From an uncultured bacterium (lineage in GTDB: Bacteria > Bipolaricaulota > Bipolaricaulia > UBA7950 > UBA9294): DNA of 64,000 nucleotides. The stretch spans positions 1-64,000 of the forward strand of contig CAIOGO010000009.1 in NCBI GenBank assembly GCA_903857865.1, written 5' to 3'. A program made the position numbers and the translations under genes. Shown in pieces: positions 8,064 to 17,265 of this stretch. How positions within the stretch are numbered: position 1 is the stretch's first letter; every line of letters starts with the position of its first letter. Under the pieces are notes generated by a model. The model ran no database searches. It was not told the DNA's origin and worked only from the letters and a program-made list of their open reading frames with translations.

Positions 8064-9850
8064 TCTTCGCGAGCCCCGTGTACCTCTCCCTCCTCGCCCT
8101 GGCGGCCGGGATCATCCTCCTCTACTTCCTGCACACGCGTCGCCAACGGCACGAGGTCTCGGCCCTCTTCCTGTGGGAAGAACTCCCGAACGACCCGCGG
8201 ACGCGCGCCGCGCGGATCCGGGTCCGGATCGATGCCTTGCTCCTCCTGCAGCTCCTCGTCCTCGTCGCGGTGGTCCTTGCCCTCGCTCAACCGGCGTTTC
8301 TGACGAAGAAGCCTCGCCTCGCTGGGCTGGCGATCGTTCTGGATGGGAGCGCGAGCCTTCGCGGGCGCAGCGCGGACGGGCGCCTGGCCGCTGACCTCGC
8401 CCGGTCGGAGGCCTCGGCCCTGCTGGATCGCTACCCGACAACGCCCGTCGCTCTCCTCGAACTCTCGACCTCCCCTCGCGTCCTCGCGCCGGTTTCCACT
8501 GACCACGAGCGGGTCCGGCGGGCCATCGCCGCCTGGGAGCCCACCTGGTTCGGGAACGGCACGGGAGAGGATCTCACCGGCCTCCTGGCAAGCCAACGGG
8601 GCACCTTCGAGCGGGTCGTCCTCCTGACCGACGGGCAGCCCGCGTTCTCTCTCCCCGATCTCGAAGTCGTCCCGTTCTCCCCGGGGGAGAACCTCGCGCT
8701 CACCGCGTTCAGCGTGCGTGAGGATCCGAGCGGGATAGGGTCGATCGCCTTTGTGCGCATGCGCAACGACACGCCCTCGTACCGCGAGGTCACCGTGCGC
8801 GTGAGCGACGGATCCCGGCGCATCCTCTTCCCTGCCCTCATCGCGCCCGGCGAAGAGCAGGCCTACGTCCTCCCCTTCCCCACGTCGGTCGGACCGGTCT
8901 TCACCGCGACGATCGACGGCGCGGACACGTTCCCCGCGGACGACTCCCGCCTGTTCAGCCTTGCCCGCCGGACGGAGTGGCGAATCCGGATCGTGGGGCA
9001 GATTGACCGCTACCTCCGCGCTGCCCTGGCCTCCGTCGGCGCCGTCCGCTTCCTCGAGGCGTCCGACCCGACCTCCGCCGATATCAACGTAGCGTACGGC
9101 GTTCCCCTCCCGGCGGGTGTCTCGGGGAGTGTCCTCCTCGTCCACGGCTCTCTCCCCGGGGTTGTCGAGGTCGGGGAGGACCAGGAGGGGGACGCGGGGA
9201 CCCTTGCCGTCGATGCCCCCGGAGACCCTCTCCTCGCAAACGTCGATCCGCTCGACTTCGTCGTCCGCCGCGCCCCGGTGGTTCGACCCCTGGCGGCCGG
9301 CGTCACCCTCCTCTCTGCCGGAGGGGAGCCGGTTCTCTGGCGGGCCGACCTGCCGGAGCGACGCGTGGTCCTTCTCGCTCCCGATCCGGTCAAGACGAAC
9401 CTTCCGTTGACCGTCGACTTCCCGATCCTCGTGTGGAATATCCTCCACTGGCTCTCGCTCGCGGATCCGTCCGCCCCGCCTCCCGCCCTGGTCGCTGGCG
9501 AGCCGATCCCCTTCGCGCCGTACGGGGTCCCTGAGCGCCTGAAGGATCCCTCCGGCCACGAGACGGAGATCGACCCCAACTCCGTCGGCTTCCTTGCGAA
9601 GGCCCCTGGGATCTACCAACTCACCACGTCGTCCGGAGCCTACGCGATCGCCGTGAACGTGGACTGGAACGAGTCGCCTCGCCCCGCAGGCGCGGGAACT
9701 GTCGCGCCGCCCGCCCGCGAGGGGGCCACAAACACTCTCGAGGCTGCCCTGCTCTCTGCGTGGCCGATCGCTGCGGTCCTGGCCCTCGCCCTCCTCGTCC
9801 TGGAGAGCGCCATCTATCAGCGGCCCGGACTTCCGAGGAGGCGAGAGTGA
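8060..9850 (+). CDS. BatA-like membrane protein with VWA domain
   Basis: 596 residues, started by GTG in a 4-base overlap (GTGA) with the DUF58 stop. The first 75 residues contain two membrane helices (YLSLLALAAGIILLYFL and LLLLQLLVLVAVVLALA) around a LFLWEELP segment, the pattern of the aerotolerance BatA N-terminal domain. A VWA domain follows at residues about 90-220 with IVLDGSASLRG as its DxSxS site. The middle is beta-rich, and a last helix lies near residue 570 (AWPIAAVLALALLVLESAIY). It is a periplasm- or cytoplasm-facing scaffold of the MoxR system. The target process is unknown. Confidence 0.85.
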   Translation: MIFASPVYLSLLALAAGIILLYFLHTRRQRHEVSALFLWEELPNDPRTRAARIRVRIDALLLLQLLVLVAVVLALAQPAFLTKKPRLAGLAIVLDGSASLRGRSADGRLAADLARSEASALLDRYPTTPVALLELSTSPRVLAPVSTDHERVRRAIAAWEPTWFGNGTGEDLTGLLASQRGTFERVVLLTDGQPAFSLPDLEVVPFSPGENLALTAFSVREDPSGIGSIAFVRMRNDTPSYREVTVRVSDGSRRILFPALIAPGEEQAYVLPFPTSVGPVFTATIDGADTFPADDSRLFSLARRTEWRIRIVGQIDRYLRAALASVGAVRFLEASDPTSADINVAYGVPLPAGVSGSVLLVHGSLPGVVEVGEDQEGDAGTLAVDAPGDPLLANVDPLDFVVRRAPVVRPLAAGVTLLSAGGEPVLWRADLPERRVVLLAPDPVKTNLPLTVDFPILVWNILHWLSLADPSAPPPALVAGEPIPFAPYGVPERLKDPSGHETEIDPNSVGFLAKAPGIYQLTTSSGAYAIAVNVDWNESPRPAGAGTVAPPAREGATNTLEAALLSAWPIAAVLALALLVLESAIYQRPGLPRRRE

Positions 9851-12354
9851 TCCGCTTCGCGACCCCGCTCGTCCTTCTCGCCCTCCCAGCGCTTGCCGTT
9901 CTACTCTTCCTCGGCCGAAACCGCCTGCGCGAGCTCGTCCTCCCCGCCCTCGCTGTGCTCGTCCTTATCGTGGCCCTGGCGGGACCTGAGCTGCGGCAAG
10001 AGGAGCGCCAGGAGAACGTCTACATCCTTCTCGATTGCTCTCCGAGCGTCACCGCCGCCGTTGCGGAAGGCGAGGTGGAGGATGCCTTGGCTTCCATCCG
10101 CGCGGCGAACCCGGGCCAACGATTCGGGACGGTCTCCTTCGCCTCGCGGGCGACGATCTCCGATCCCCTCTCCGACGAGTCGATCCCCTTTGCCCTCCTC
10201 TCCGAGATCCGTGATCTTGGGGCACGGACGGACCTCGCCCCCGCCGTGAGCCTTGCCCTCGCCGCGCTGCCCGAGGGGGGCGCGAACCAGATCGTCCTTG
10301 CGAGCGACGGGCGGATCACGGATGGCCTGCTCGAGGCCGTGAGCGCGGCGCGCGCGGCGAACGTGCCCATCTCCGCTCTCCCCCTCGGCCAGACTGTCGG
10401 GGCCGACGCCTCCCTCGTCCGCCTCGAGATTCCCGCTCGCGTGGAGGTGGGTCGGCCCTTCCAGGTTGTGGTCAGCATCGAGTCCTCGACGCCCGGAGAG
10501 GCGATCCTCGCCCTCTACCGCAACGGCGAACTCGTCTCATCCACCCCCATCTCTCTGGAGGACAAGCTCTCCCGCTTCCAGATCCCGGACACCCTCAGTT
10601 CGGTCGGCGCTCAGACCTACCGTGCGGCGGTGAAACGTTCTGGAGACCCGATCCCGGAGAACGACTCCCTCTCCGTCTTCGCCCAGACCGGCCCCCATCC
10701 TCCGCTCCTCGTCGTCTCGCCGGGGGCCTCCAGCGCCCTTGTCGCCCTCCTCGCGGCCTCCGGGAAGCCCTACACGGCGAGCCCGGTCGTCCCCCCACTT
10801 GGGGAGCTCGCCGACTACCGCGAGATCCTCCTCACGGGACTCCCCCTGAGTGGACTCGCGTACGACGACATCGAAACGCTGCGCTCCTTCGTCACGGATC
10901 TCGGCGGTGGCCTCCTCATCGCCGAGGGCGAAGCGGAACTCCGCGGGATCCGGGGTGGCGGAATTGAGGATCTCCTTCCCGTCTCCTACACGCTTCCCCA
11001 GCGAGCGGAGCAGGCGAGCCTCGCCGTCGTCTACCTCCTCGACCGCTCGGCGAGCATGCTCGGGCACGCTGAAGGCGCCGTGAAGATCGACGTCGTGAAA
11101 GAGGCGGCCGCCGCCAGTGTCAGCCTCCTCGACCCTGACGCCTTGGCCGGAGTCGTCGCCTTCGACCGGAACTTCAAGTGGCTCCGACCCGTCGCCCCAG
11201 TCCTCGACGGGCGCGAGATCTACGAGTCGCTCCGGACGCTCGAGGCGAGCGGGGGGACCGACATCTACTACCCGACGGTCGCCGCGCTCGACGCCCTCGA
11301 GCAGGTCTCGGCGCGCGTCAAGCACATCCTCATCCTCTCCGACGGCAAGACGGTCGACGAGCCCCGTGACTGGGATGGCCTTTTCGCCCATCTGGAGGCG
11401 CAGTCCGGCGTCCACCTCTCCGTGATCGCCGTCGGCCCCCAGCCAAACCGCCCGCTCCTCGACCGCCTGGCTGAGGCCGGGCACGGGTCGGTCTACGTCG
11501 CGGCGGACTTCTCGACCCTCCCGCAGGTCTCGATGGAGGCGACCCAGCGCCTCTCGCGGAGCCGCTTCGTGACCGAAGAGACACCGGTGGCCGGCCCGCT
11601 GGCGGCCGGGGACCTCGCCGCGATCCCGTCGCTTCAGGGCTATGCCCTGACCTACCCCCGTCCGACGGCCGAGGTCCTCCTCTCAGCGGGGAATGACCCG
11701 ATTCTTGCCCGCTGGCGGCTTGGCCTGGGGCGGGCCGGCGTCCTGAACACCGATCTCGCCGGGATGTGGTCGCGCGACTGGCTCTCCTGGAGCCGTGCCC
11801 CTCTTCTCCTCGAGGCCGTGCTCGGGAGCGTCGAGGCCGAGACCTGGGTCGCCCAGGGCCTTCGGCCGTCCACCGAGGTCGGGGAGTTCGGCGTTCACGT
11901 GCGTGTCGAGGCGCGGGAGTCCGACGGGGCCTTCGCCGACTTCCTCGACCTCGAGGCCGTTCTCCTCCCTGGCGGTACGGTCACTCGGCTCGAGCAAACG
12001 AGCGTCGGCCTCTACGAGGCGACGCTCCCCGCTCTCGCGGAGGGAGGCTACGCCTTGAGAGTCGTCGACCGGACGCGAGATCGGGTCGCCCTCCTCCCCT
12101 TCTCCGTCCCCTACCCGGAGGAGTACCGCCAGACCGGCGTCGACGAGGCGACCCTCCGCGCAGTCGCCCGAGCGACCGGCGGGCGCCTCCTCGTGGACGA
12201 GGTCCTCCCCAAACCGTCCGCCGCCTCGGCGAACCTCTCCTACGTTCCCATTCACCAGCAAGCTCTTCTCCTCTCCCTCGCCCTCTTCCTCCTCGAGCTC
12301 GGACGTCGGAAGCTCCCTCGTCGCCCGACGAGGCCGACACCGCGGGCCGACTGA
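9847..12354 (+). CDS. Large membrane protein with two VWA domains
   Basis: 835 residues; the GTG at 9847 overlaps the upstream stop by 4 bases. Two N-terminal helices are followed by a first VWA-like domain (about 55-200, ILLDCSPSV as metal-site motif). Next come an Ig-like region, an amidotransferase-like alpha/beta region (about 300-380), and a second VWA domain (about 395-560) with YLLDRSASM and GGTDIYYP as two of the MIDAS elements. A beta-rich part and a C-terminal helix (QALLLSLALFLLELG) follow. The arrangement resembles the large VWA/GATase1-like membrane proteins that close MoxR operons. Two VWA domains in one chain suggest two binding partners. It is the last gene of the operon. Confidence 0.85.
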   Translation: MIRFATPLVLLALPALAVLLFLGRNRLRELVLPALAVLVLIVALAGPELRQEERQENVYILLDCSPSVTAAVAEGEVEDALASIRAANPGQRFGTVSFASRATISDPLSDESIPFALLSEIRDLGARTDLAPAVSLALAALPEGGANQIVLASDGRITDGLLEAVSAARAANVPISALPLGQTVGADASLVRLEIPARVEVGRPFQVVVSIESSTPGEAILALYRNGELVSSTPISLEDKLSRFQIPDTLSSVGAQTYRAAVKRSGDPIPENDSLSVFAQTGPHPPLLVVSPGASSALVALLAASGKPYTASPVVPPLGELADYREILLTGLPLSGLAYDDIETLRSFVTDLGGGLLIAEGEAELRGIRGGGIEDLLPVSYTLPQRAEQASLAVVYLLDRSASMLGHAEGAVKIDVVKEAAAASVSLLDPDALAGVVAFDRNFKWLRPVAPVLDGREIYESLRTLEASGGTDIYYPTVAALDALEQVSARVKHILILSDGKTVDEPRDWDGLFAHLEAQSGVHLSVIAVGPQPNRPLLDRLAEAGHGSVYVAADFSTLPQVSMEATQRLSRSRFVTEETPVAGPLAAGDLAAIPSLQGYALTYPRPTAEVLLSAGNDPILARWRLGLGRAGVLNTDLAGMWSRDWLSWSRAPLLLEAVLGSVEAETWVAQGLRPSTEVGEFGVHVRVEARESDGAFADFLDLEAVLLPGGTVTRLEQTSVGLYEATLPALAEGGYALRVVDRTRDRVALLPFSVPYPEEYRQTGVDEATLRAVARATGGRLLVDEVLPKPSAASANLSYVPIHQQALLLSLALFLLELGRRKLPRRPTRPTPRAD

Positions 12355-12459
12355 GTCGGGTTCAAGCGACGGCAGGAGCGTTCTTCCCGGCCTCGTTTCA
12401 GCCGCTCGGAGGGCCCCGCGCGGGCGGGTCGCACACAGTCGCCGCCTTAGAGGCTTCCC

Positions 12460-12475
12460 GAGTCCAGGTGGACTC
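12460..12475 (+). terminator. Short hairpin after the MoxR-VWA operon
   Basis: GAGTCC and GGACTC form a perfect 6-bp stem around the loop AGGT, followed by only two T residues. It lies about 105 bases after the operon's last stop and 68 bases before the convergent lipoprotein's stop, so it could serve either strand. The weak T-tract makes it tentative. Confidence 0.3.
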
Positions 12476-12542
12476 TTGGCGGTGTCCACGGGTGTTCAGA
12501 CTGAGACGTGAACGGGATCCTTGGCGAGCGATACTCCTGACT

Positions 12543-13028
12543 CTAGCGCCGCTTGTAGGCAGCCAGGCCTTCTCGCGCAGCGTCCATCTTCGCAGCGGCG
12601 GAGTTCCAGAGGATGCGAATCGCATAGTCCGCGTCCGTGTCTTCCATGGCGAACTCGGGATGGACAGCTTTGAACTTGCGCCATGCACATTCTTCGCACT
12701 CGTCGAACTTCGTCCCCCAGGCACGCATGGCGTTCTGGTATGCGTAGAGCGCCTCCGCAAGATGAGAAGCGACTTCGCGAGCCTCGTCGTCCTCAGGCTC
12801 GTAGGCCATGAGGGCAGTGGAGGCGCTGGGAACCCGCTGTGCGTAGTCCGCGTAGGGCACGCCCGTTTTCGTGGCGGACTCGACCGCGGCAACCGCGTCA
12901 TATGCCGCTTGGAGCTTATCAAGACGCTGCGCCCGGTCGGCAGCAGCACGATTCTGCTTGGTGCAGGCAGTGACAAGGCACGCCAGGCAAAGAATGACTA
13001 CCCCCACAACAAACAGCCGCCGTTGCAT
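12543..13028 (-). CDS. Small lipoprotein, unknown function
   Basis: 161 residues. The N-terminus (MQRRLFVVGVVILCLACLVTAC) is a lipoprotein signal with lipobox LVTAC, so Cys22 is the probable lipidated residue. The mature part is predominantly helical. A C-terminal half with two close cysteines (ECEECAWRKF) may form a disulfide or a metal site. No known family is recognised. The gene stands alone, converging on the MoxR-VWA operon and separated by 318 bases from the transporter genes on the same strand. Confidence 0.75.
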   Translation of the reverse strand: MQRRLFVVGVVILCLACLVTACTKQNRAAADRAQRLDKLQAAYDAVAAVESATKTGVPYADYAQRVPSASTALMAYEPEDDEAREVASHLAEALYAYQNAMRAWGTKFDECEECAWRKFKAVHPEFAMEDTDADYAIRILWNSAAAKMDAAREGLAAYKRR

Positions 13029-13346
13029 CTGATCGCTCCTCCTGAGCAGGGTGATGCATCCAGCCTACGAGAATTGCGTTGCTGAAGCAAGATCTATAGG
13101 CCACGGGTCTCTTGGTGGACTCCTGAGAGTGTTGCTCCGGTCACTCTTTCCTTTCTCCCAACCTCCAACCGTCGCCGACTGCAAGCACTTCTGTGAACCT
13201 GGACACACTCGTGCATACCGATCCCGCTTCTGCTGCAGACCCGGTTACGTGCGGCAAGAAGAACCCAGCAGCTAAGCTTGGCTGTGGCCTCCAAGCTCCC
13301 GAAGCGTCGGGAGAAGGGGCTTTCCGGGCGCAGCAGCAATTGCTGG
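13029..13346. other. Intergenic region between lipoprotein and transporter genes
   Basis: This 318-base stretch holds no convincing gene on either strand. Its only clear element is the hairpin at 13296-13313, described separately. A 12-base palindrome (CAGCAATTGCTG) lies just beyond it near 13333. The promoter of the lipoprotein gene must lie at its left end, but no convincing -35/-10 pair is visible. Confidence 0.5.
13296..13313 (-). terminator. Hairpin terminator after minus-strand permease operon
   Basis: CTCCCGA and TCGGGAG form a perfect 7-bp G+C-rich stem with the 4-base loop AGCG (plus-strand reading), 34 bases beyond the stop of the minus-strand dppC-type gene. There is no strong T-run, so it may act as a weak terminator or an mRNA 3' end stabiliser. 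Confidence 0.45.
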
Positions 13347-14309
13347 CTAGCGCCGCGTCTGGCGCGGATCGAAGGCGTCGCGGACCCCATCGCCGAGGAA
13401 GTTGAACGCGAACAGGGTGATCGAGATCGCGAGGGCCGGCCACAGGACGAGATGGAAATGCGACCGCATCGCGACATACCCCTCGGAGAGCATCATCCCC
13501 CAACTCGGGGTCGGCGGGTTCACCCCCAGGCCGATGAAGGAGAGGAAGGCCTCGTATAGGATGAATCCTGGGATCTGGAGCGCCTGAGCGACGATGGCCG
13601 GGCCGAGGACGTTGGGAAGGACGTGACGGCGCAGGATCTGGGAGCGCGGCGTCCCGACCGCCCGCGCCGCCTCAACGTAGTCCTTTCCGCGCACGGAGAG
13701 GACCATCCCGCGGACCAGTCGCGCCATCCCGAGCCACGAGGTGAGTCCGATCCCGAGGAAGATGAAGAACATCCCGCCCGTTGCCCGGTCGATGTTCGAG
13801 AGGGCGCCCCGGAATCCCCCTTCGGCGACGCCGGAGACAGAGAAGCTCGACTTGAAGAAGACCATGAGGAGGATAATGAGGAGAAGGGTGGGGAAGGAAT
13901 ACATGATGTCGACGAAGCGCATCATGATGTTGTCCGTCTTCCCGCCGAAGAACCCCGCGATAAGGCCGAAGGTCACGCCGATGACGAAGGCCGTGAGCGC
14001 GCCGATGAGCCCCGCGGAGAGGGAGATCCGCGCCCCGAAGATGAGACGAGACAGCATGTCCCGCCCCATGAAGTCGCACCCGAGGGGGTGGGCCGCACTA
14101 GGCCCAGCGTAGTTGTTCCTGATGTTCCCCTCCGTGATGCTGTAGGGCGCGACGAAGTCGGCGAAGACCGCTGCTAGGACGATGACGAGAAGGATGGCCC
14201 CGCCCGCTACGGCAGCCCGGTTCTTCAAGAGCCGGCGCATGGCGTCCCGCCCCAGGCTTCGCGGCTTGTCCGAGGTTTGTTCACCCGATTGCGGTTTGCG
14301 GCGGGCCAT
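13347..14309 (-). CDS. dppC: Peptide-type ABC transporter permease, DppC/OppC family
   Basis: 320 residues. The ATG at 14309 is chosen because GGGGGAG precedes it; an upstream in-frame ATG at 14354 lacks such a site. The protein has six membrane helices. The conserved EAA loop that contacts the ATPase is EAARAVGTPRSQILRRHVLP, and the N-terminal periplasmic loop contains the family segment HPLGCDFMGRDMLSRLIFGAR. A roughly 30-residue insertion (SFSVSGVAEGGFRGALSN) lies between two helices, as in several thermophile OppC proteins. It forms the membrane channel with the DppB-type protein encoded 19 bases upstream. No ATPase gene follows in this operon. Confidence 0.93.
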   Translation of the reverse strand: MARRKPQSGEQTSDKPRSLGRDAMRRLLKNRAAVAGGAILLVIVLAAVFADFVAPYSITEGNIRNNYAGPSAAHPLGCDFMGRDMLSRLIFGARISLSAGLIGALTAFVIGVTFGLIAGFFGGKTDNIMMRFVDIMYSFPTLLLIILLMVFFKSSFSVSGVAEGGFRGALSNIDRATGGMFFIFLGIGLTSWLGMARLVRGMVLSVRGKDYVEAARAVGTPRSQILRRHVLPNVLGPAIVAQALQIPGFILYEAFLSFIGLGVNPPTPSWGMMLSEGYVAMRSHFHLVLWPALAISITLFAFNFLGDGVRDAFDPRQTRR

Positions 14310-14328
14310 ACCGTCTCCCCCTTTCTTC

Positions 14329-15246
14329 CTAGTTGTAGCGGATCCGTGGGTCAAGCAGGGCGTAGCTGATGTCCACGAGGAGGTTCATAAGGATGATGAG
14401 TAGGGCGAAGATGAGCGTCGTCGCCATGATCACCGGGTAGTCGCGGTTCCCAATGCTCGTGACATAGTACTTGCCGATGCCCGGGATGCCGAAGATCTGT
14501 TCCACAACGAGAGAACCCGTAAGGATGTCCGCGAACGCGGGGCCGGCGATCGTGGTCACTGGGATGAGGGCGTTGCGGAAAGCGTGCTTCAGGTTGACGA
14601 CCGACTCCCGTATGCCCTTAGCGCGAGCGGTGACGATGTACTCCTCACGAGTGACCTGAAGCATCGAGGCGCGGGTGATCCGCGCGAAGCGAGAGAGGTA
14701 GAACGTCGACAGGGTGAGGGCTGGGAGGATGATGTGCGCCGGCGTTCCCCACGTCGCGACCGGGAGCCACTTGAGCTTGAGGGCGAAGATCCAGATCAGG
14801 AACGGTCCGAGGGCGATGCTGGGAATGGACACGCCCAACATCGCCACCACCATCGAGGAGTGATCGATCAGAGTGTTCTGCTTGACCGCAGAAAGGATGC
14901 CGAGAGGAATCCCTAGACACGCTGCGAACACGAAAGCGACCGCACCTAGGGTCATGGTGACGGGCCACTGCTGCGCCAGGATCTCGTTCACGGTCCGTGC
15001 GCGATAGGCAATCGACGGGCCGAAGTCGAGGCGGATGAAGCCCCACATGTATTCGCCGTACTGTTTCCAGAGAGGGTCGTCAAGGTGGTACTTCGCCTCG
15101 AGGTTCTTCTGGATCGCCGCCGGCAGCGCTCTCTCCCGGGTAAATGGGCTACCCGGCACAGAGTGCATCAGGATGAACGTCAGCGCCGACACGACGAAGA
15201 TGACCGGGATCGTCCACAGCATCCGCCGCAGGATAAACTGGAACAT
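14329..15246 (-). CDS. dppB: Peptide-type ABC transporter permease, DppB/OppB family
   Basis: 305 residues. The start MFQFILRRMLWTIPVIFVVS is the classic DppB N-terminus, with one helix followed by a periplasmic segment containing the conserved LDDPLWKQYGEYM stretch. Five further helices surround the EAA-type loop (TARAKGIRESVVNLKHAFRN), and the protein ends GDISYALLDPRIRYN-like (ISYALLDPRIRYN), the standard ending. It is the partner of the DppC protein encoded next. It lies downstream of a binding-protein gene, separated by 80 bases that contain a strong hairpin. Confidence 0.94.
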   Translation of the reverse strand: MFQFILRRMLWTIPVIFVVSALTFILMHSVPGSPFTRERALPAAIQKNLEAKYHLDDPLWKQYGEYMWGFIRLDFGPSIAYRARTVNEILAQQWPVTMTLGAVAFVFAACLGIPLGILSAVKQNTLIDHSSMVVAMLGVSIPSIALGPFLIWIFALKLKWLPVATWGTPAHIILPALTLSTFYLSRFARITRASMLQVTREEYIVTARAKGIRESVVNLKHAFRNALIPVTTIAGPAFADILTGSLVVEQIFGIPGIGKYYVTSIGNRDYPVIMATTLIFALLIILMNLLVDISYALLDPRIRYN

Positions 15247-15272
15247 CTAGAACTCCCTCCCTCAGAGAGATA

Positions 15273-15298
15273 GGGGGGGGCGGGACGACGCCCCCCCC
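15273..15298 (-). promoter_or_regulatory. G/C hairpin between binding-protein and permease genes
   Basis: Eight G followed by CG pair perfectly with CG followed by eight C, giving a 10-bp stem around a 6-base loop (GGACGA on the plus strand). In the minus-strand transcript it sits 28 bases after the binding-protein stop and 26 bases before the permease start. There is no T-run. It probably protects the upstream mRNA or partly terminates transcription, so that more binding protein than permease is made, a known arrangement in binding-protein-dependent transporters. Confidence 0.6.
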
Positions 15299-15326
15299 TG
15301 TTACGGCTCTAGTACCTCCGGCGACC

Positions 15327-16931
15327 CTAATGGTCGAGGATGTCCCAGTTCTTCCACGATTCGCCGCCGATGGCAGCGAACGTCCGCACGACATAAGGCT
15401 TCGTCAACTGGTTGAAGGTGTAGAAGTAGATCGGAATGAACGCGACGTCCGTGTCGCAGATCAGGATCTCGGCCTGCTTGTAGAGGTCAAGACGCACAGC
15501 CGGATCCAACTCCACGGCCGCCTGCTCGACGAGCGCGTCGAACGCGGGGCTGTTGTACTTCTCGTAGTTATTTCCCGACCCCGAATGGAAGACGTCGTTC
15601 ATCCAGTTGTTGCCGTCCGGGTAGTCCGCGCACCAACCCATGCGGAAGACCTGCGGCGCGTCGGCGGAGCAGGTGGCGAGGTAGACGCCCCACTCCTGGT
15701 TCGTGATGTTGATCTTGATCCCGAGGGTGTCCATCCAGCCCTGACCGATGAACTGCGCGATCTTCATGTGCGCCTGGCTGGTGTTCACCATCAACGTGAC
15801 CTCGGGGAAGCCCACGCCGCCCGGATACCCGGCGTCGGCGAGGTACTGCTTCGCTGCCTCAGGGTCGTACGGATACCCAATCCCGAGGGAGACGCCGTCC
15901 ACGTACCCGAAGATTCCGGGCGGGGTCCAGGTCTGGGCCGGCTTCTGGTTCCCCTTCAGGACGTAGTCAATCAGGGACTGCCGGTCGACCGACGAGGCGA
16001 GGGCCTTGCGAACGAGGATGTTGTCAAGCGGCGGCTTCGCGGAGTTAAGCCCGTAGCGGTACGTGCAGAGGCGCGGGGCCTGCTGGAGCTCCAGAGATAG
16101 GACGGGATCGGACTTAATCCGGTCCATGTCCTCGAGCGGCGGGGTGTCGTCGACATCGAGAACTCCTGCCTCGTACATCGCCATGGCCGTCGACGCCTCG
16201 TTGACCATGGTGCAGTAGACCTCGTCGATCTTGACGCTAGCCACGTCGTAGTAGGCGACGTTCTTCACGAGCACCAGGTGATCCTCGTGCACCCACTCAC
16301 CGAGGACGTACGGGCCGTTGGTGACGATATTCGCCGCCTCTGTCCACTTATCCCCGTACCTCTCGATTGCAACCTGGGGCAGCGGAGCGCAGAGCCAGAG
16401 CGCGGCCATGGTTGGGAAGTACCCAGCCGGGAAGTTGAGGGTGATGGCCACCGTGTGGTTATCGAGGGCCTTAACCCCTACGTCATCCGCGCTCCCAACA
16501 CCGGTGTTGTACGCCTCCGCGCCCTTGATGAGGTAGAGGACGTACGCGTACTCGGATGCCGTTTCCGGGGCGAGGAGCCGCTTGATCCCGTATTCGACGT
16601 CCCCCGCGGTAACTGGGATTCCGCTCAGCGTCCAGTTCCGGTCCGTCCAGTAGACGTCGCTTCGAAGGTGGAAGGTCCAGGTGACTGTCGCCGCGTCGAA
16701 TTCCCAGCTCGTCGCGAGATCCGGGAGGACGGCCATCGTCGCGTCGTCGAACTGGCAGAGGCTGATGAACATCGCCTTGAGGATCTGATGAGATGTCGTA
16801 TCCGTCGCCAAGCTTGGATCGAGGGATGGAGGTTCGGTCGCGAGGTTCCAGTGAAGCGTCTTCGCTTGTCCGGCAACTACAACGCCGGCAAGCAGCGCCA
16901 CGACGAGAGCAAAGAGCCACAGTTTCTTCAC
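15327..16931 (-). CDS. ABC transporter substrate-binding protein, family 5 (peptide/oligosaccharide)
   Basis: 534 residues, the usual size of family 5 extracellular solute-binding proteins. A signal peptide (GTG start, MKKLWLFALVVALLAGVVVAG) is followed by LHWNLATEPPSLDPSLATDT, the family's opening motif. PYVLGEWVHEDHLVLVKN and LDNILVRKALASSVDRQSLIDYV are typical internal segments. AAGGAGGAAAG precedes the GTG. It delivers substrate to the DppB/DppC permeases encoded downstream. Substrate is not deducible: related proteins bind peptides, but also cello-oligosaccharides or other sugars in thermophiles. No ATPase is encoded in this operon. Confidence 0.93.
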   Translation of the reverse strand: MKKLWLFALVVALLAGVVVAGQAKTLHWNLATEPPSLDPSLATDTTSHQILKAMFISLCQFDDATMAVLPDLATSWEFDAATVTWTFHLRSDVYWTDRNWTLSGIPVTAGDVEYGIKRLLAPETASEYAYVLYLIKGAEAYNTGVGSADDVGVKALDNHTVAITLNFPAGYFPTMAALWLCAPLPQVAIERYGDKWTEAANIVTNGPYVLGEWVHEDHLVLVKNVAYYDVASVKIDEVYCTMVNEASTAMAMYEAGVLDVDDTPPLEDMDRIKSDPVLSLELQQAPRLCTYRYGLNSAKPPLDNILVRKALASSVDRQSLIDYVLKGNQKPAQTWTPPGIFGYVDGVSLGIGYPYDPEAAKQYLADAGYPGGVGFPEVTLMVNTSQAHMKIAQFIGQGWMDTLGIKINITNQEWGVYLATCSADAPQVFRMGWCADYPDGNNWMNDVFHSGSGNNYEKYNSPAFDALVEQAAVELDPAVRLDLYKQAEILICDTDVAFIPIYFYTFNQLTKPYVVRTFAAIGGESWKNWDILDH

Positions 16932-17265
16932 AGCTTTCCTCCTTGGTTGTCACCGCTAACGCCGCATCCAAGGAGAGGAAGCCTTCCGCCGCCATCCCGG
17001 CTGCGCCGTTCAGCACTTCACTGCAAGGCTCCCGCTGGGAACCTTGCTACATCGATCCAACAGAGAGGCGAGATTAGTATGCGTTGTGGCCGCCAGCAAG
17101 TCAACAGGATCGACGTGGAACCTCCAAGGAGTGGGGCTTGTCTTGACTTGGAGCGACCTGTATACTGGCATCACTCTCCACTAGGCTTGCACAGGCAGTG
17201 CGGTGGTGCCTCGGCAGTGCCGCAATGCACTGTGTGTTCCAACACGAAAAGGAGGCTCCGTAGTG
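16932..17265. other. Divergent intergenic region between the two transporter systems
   Basis: 334 bases without a gene. The left side carries the leader of the minus-strand binding protein, including its AAGGAGG site. The right side carries the plus-strand promoter listed separately and a leader of about 90 bases in which GGCAGTGC occurs twice (near 17199 and 17213). I see no recognised riboswitch here. Confidence 0.5.
17138..17166 (+). promoter_or_regulatory. Sigma-70-type promoter for the plus-strand transporter operon
   Basis: TTGTCT (17138-17143) and TATACT (17161-17166) are separated by exactly 17 bases, a good match to the vegetative consensus in otherwise G+C-rich DNA. Transcription would start near 17173, leaving a leader of about 90 bases before the small secreted protein. 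TTGACT at 17143 is a closer -35 match but only 12 bases from the -10, so it is not preferred. Confidence 0.55.
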
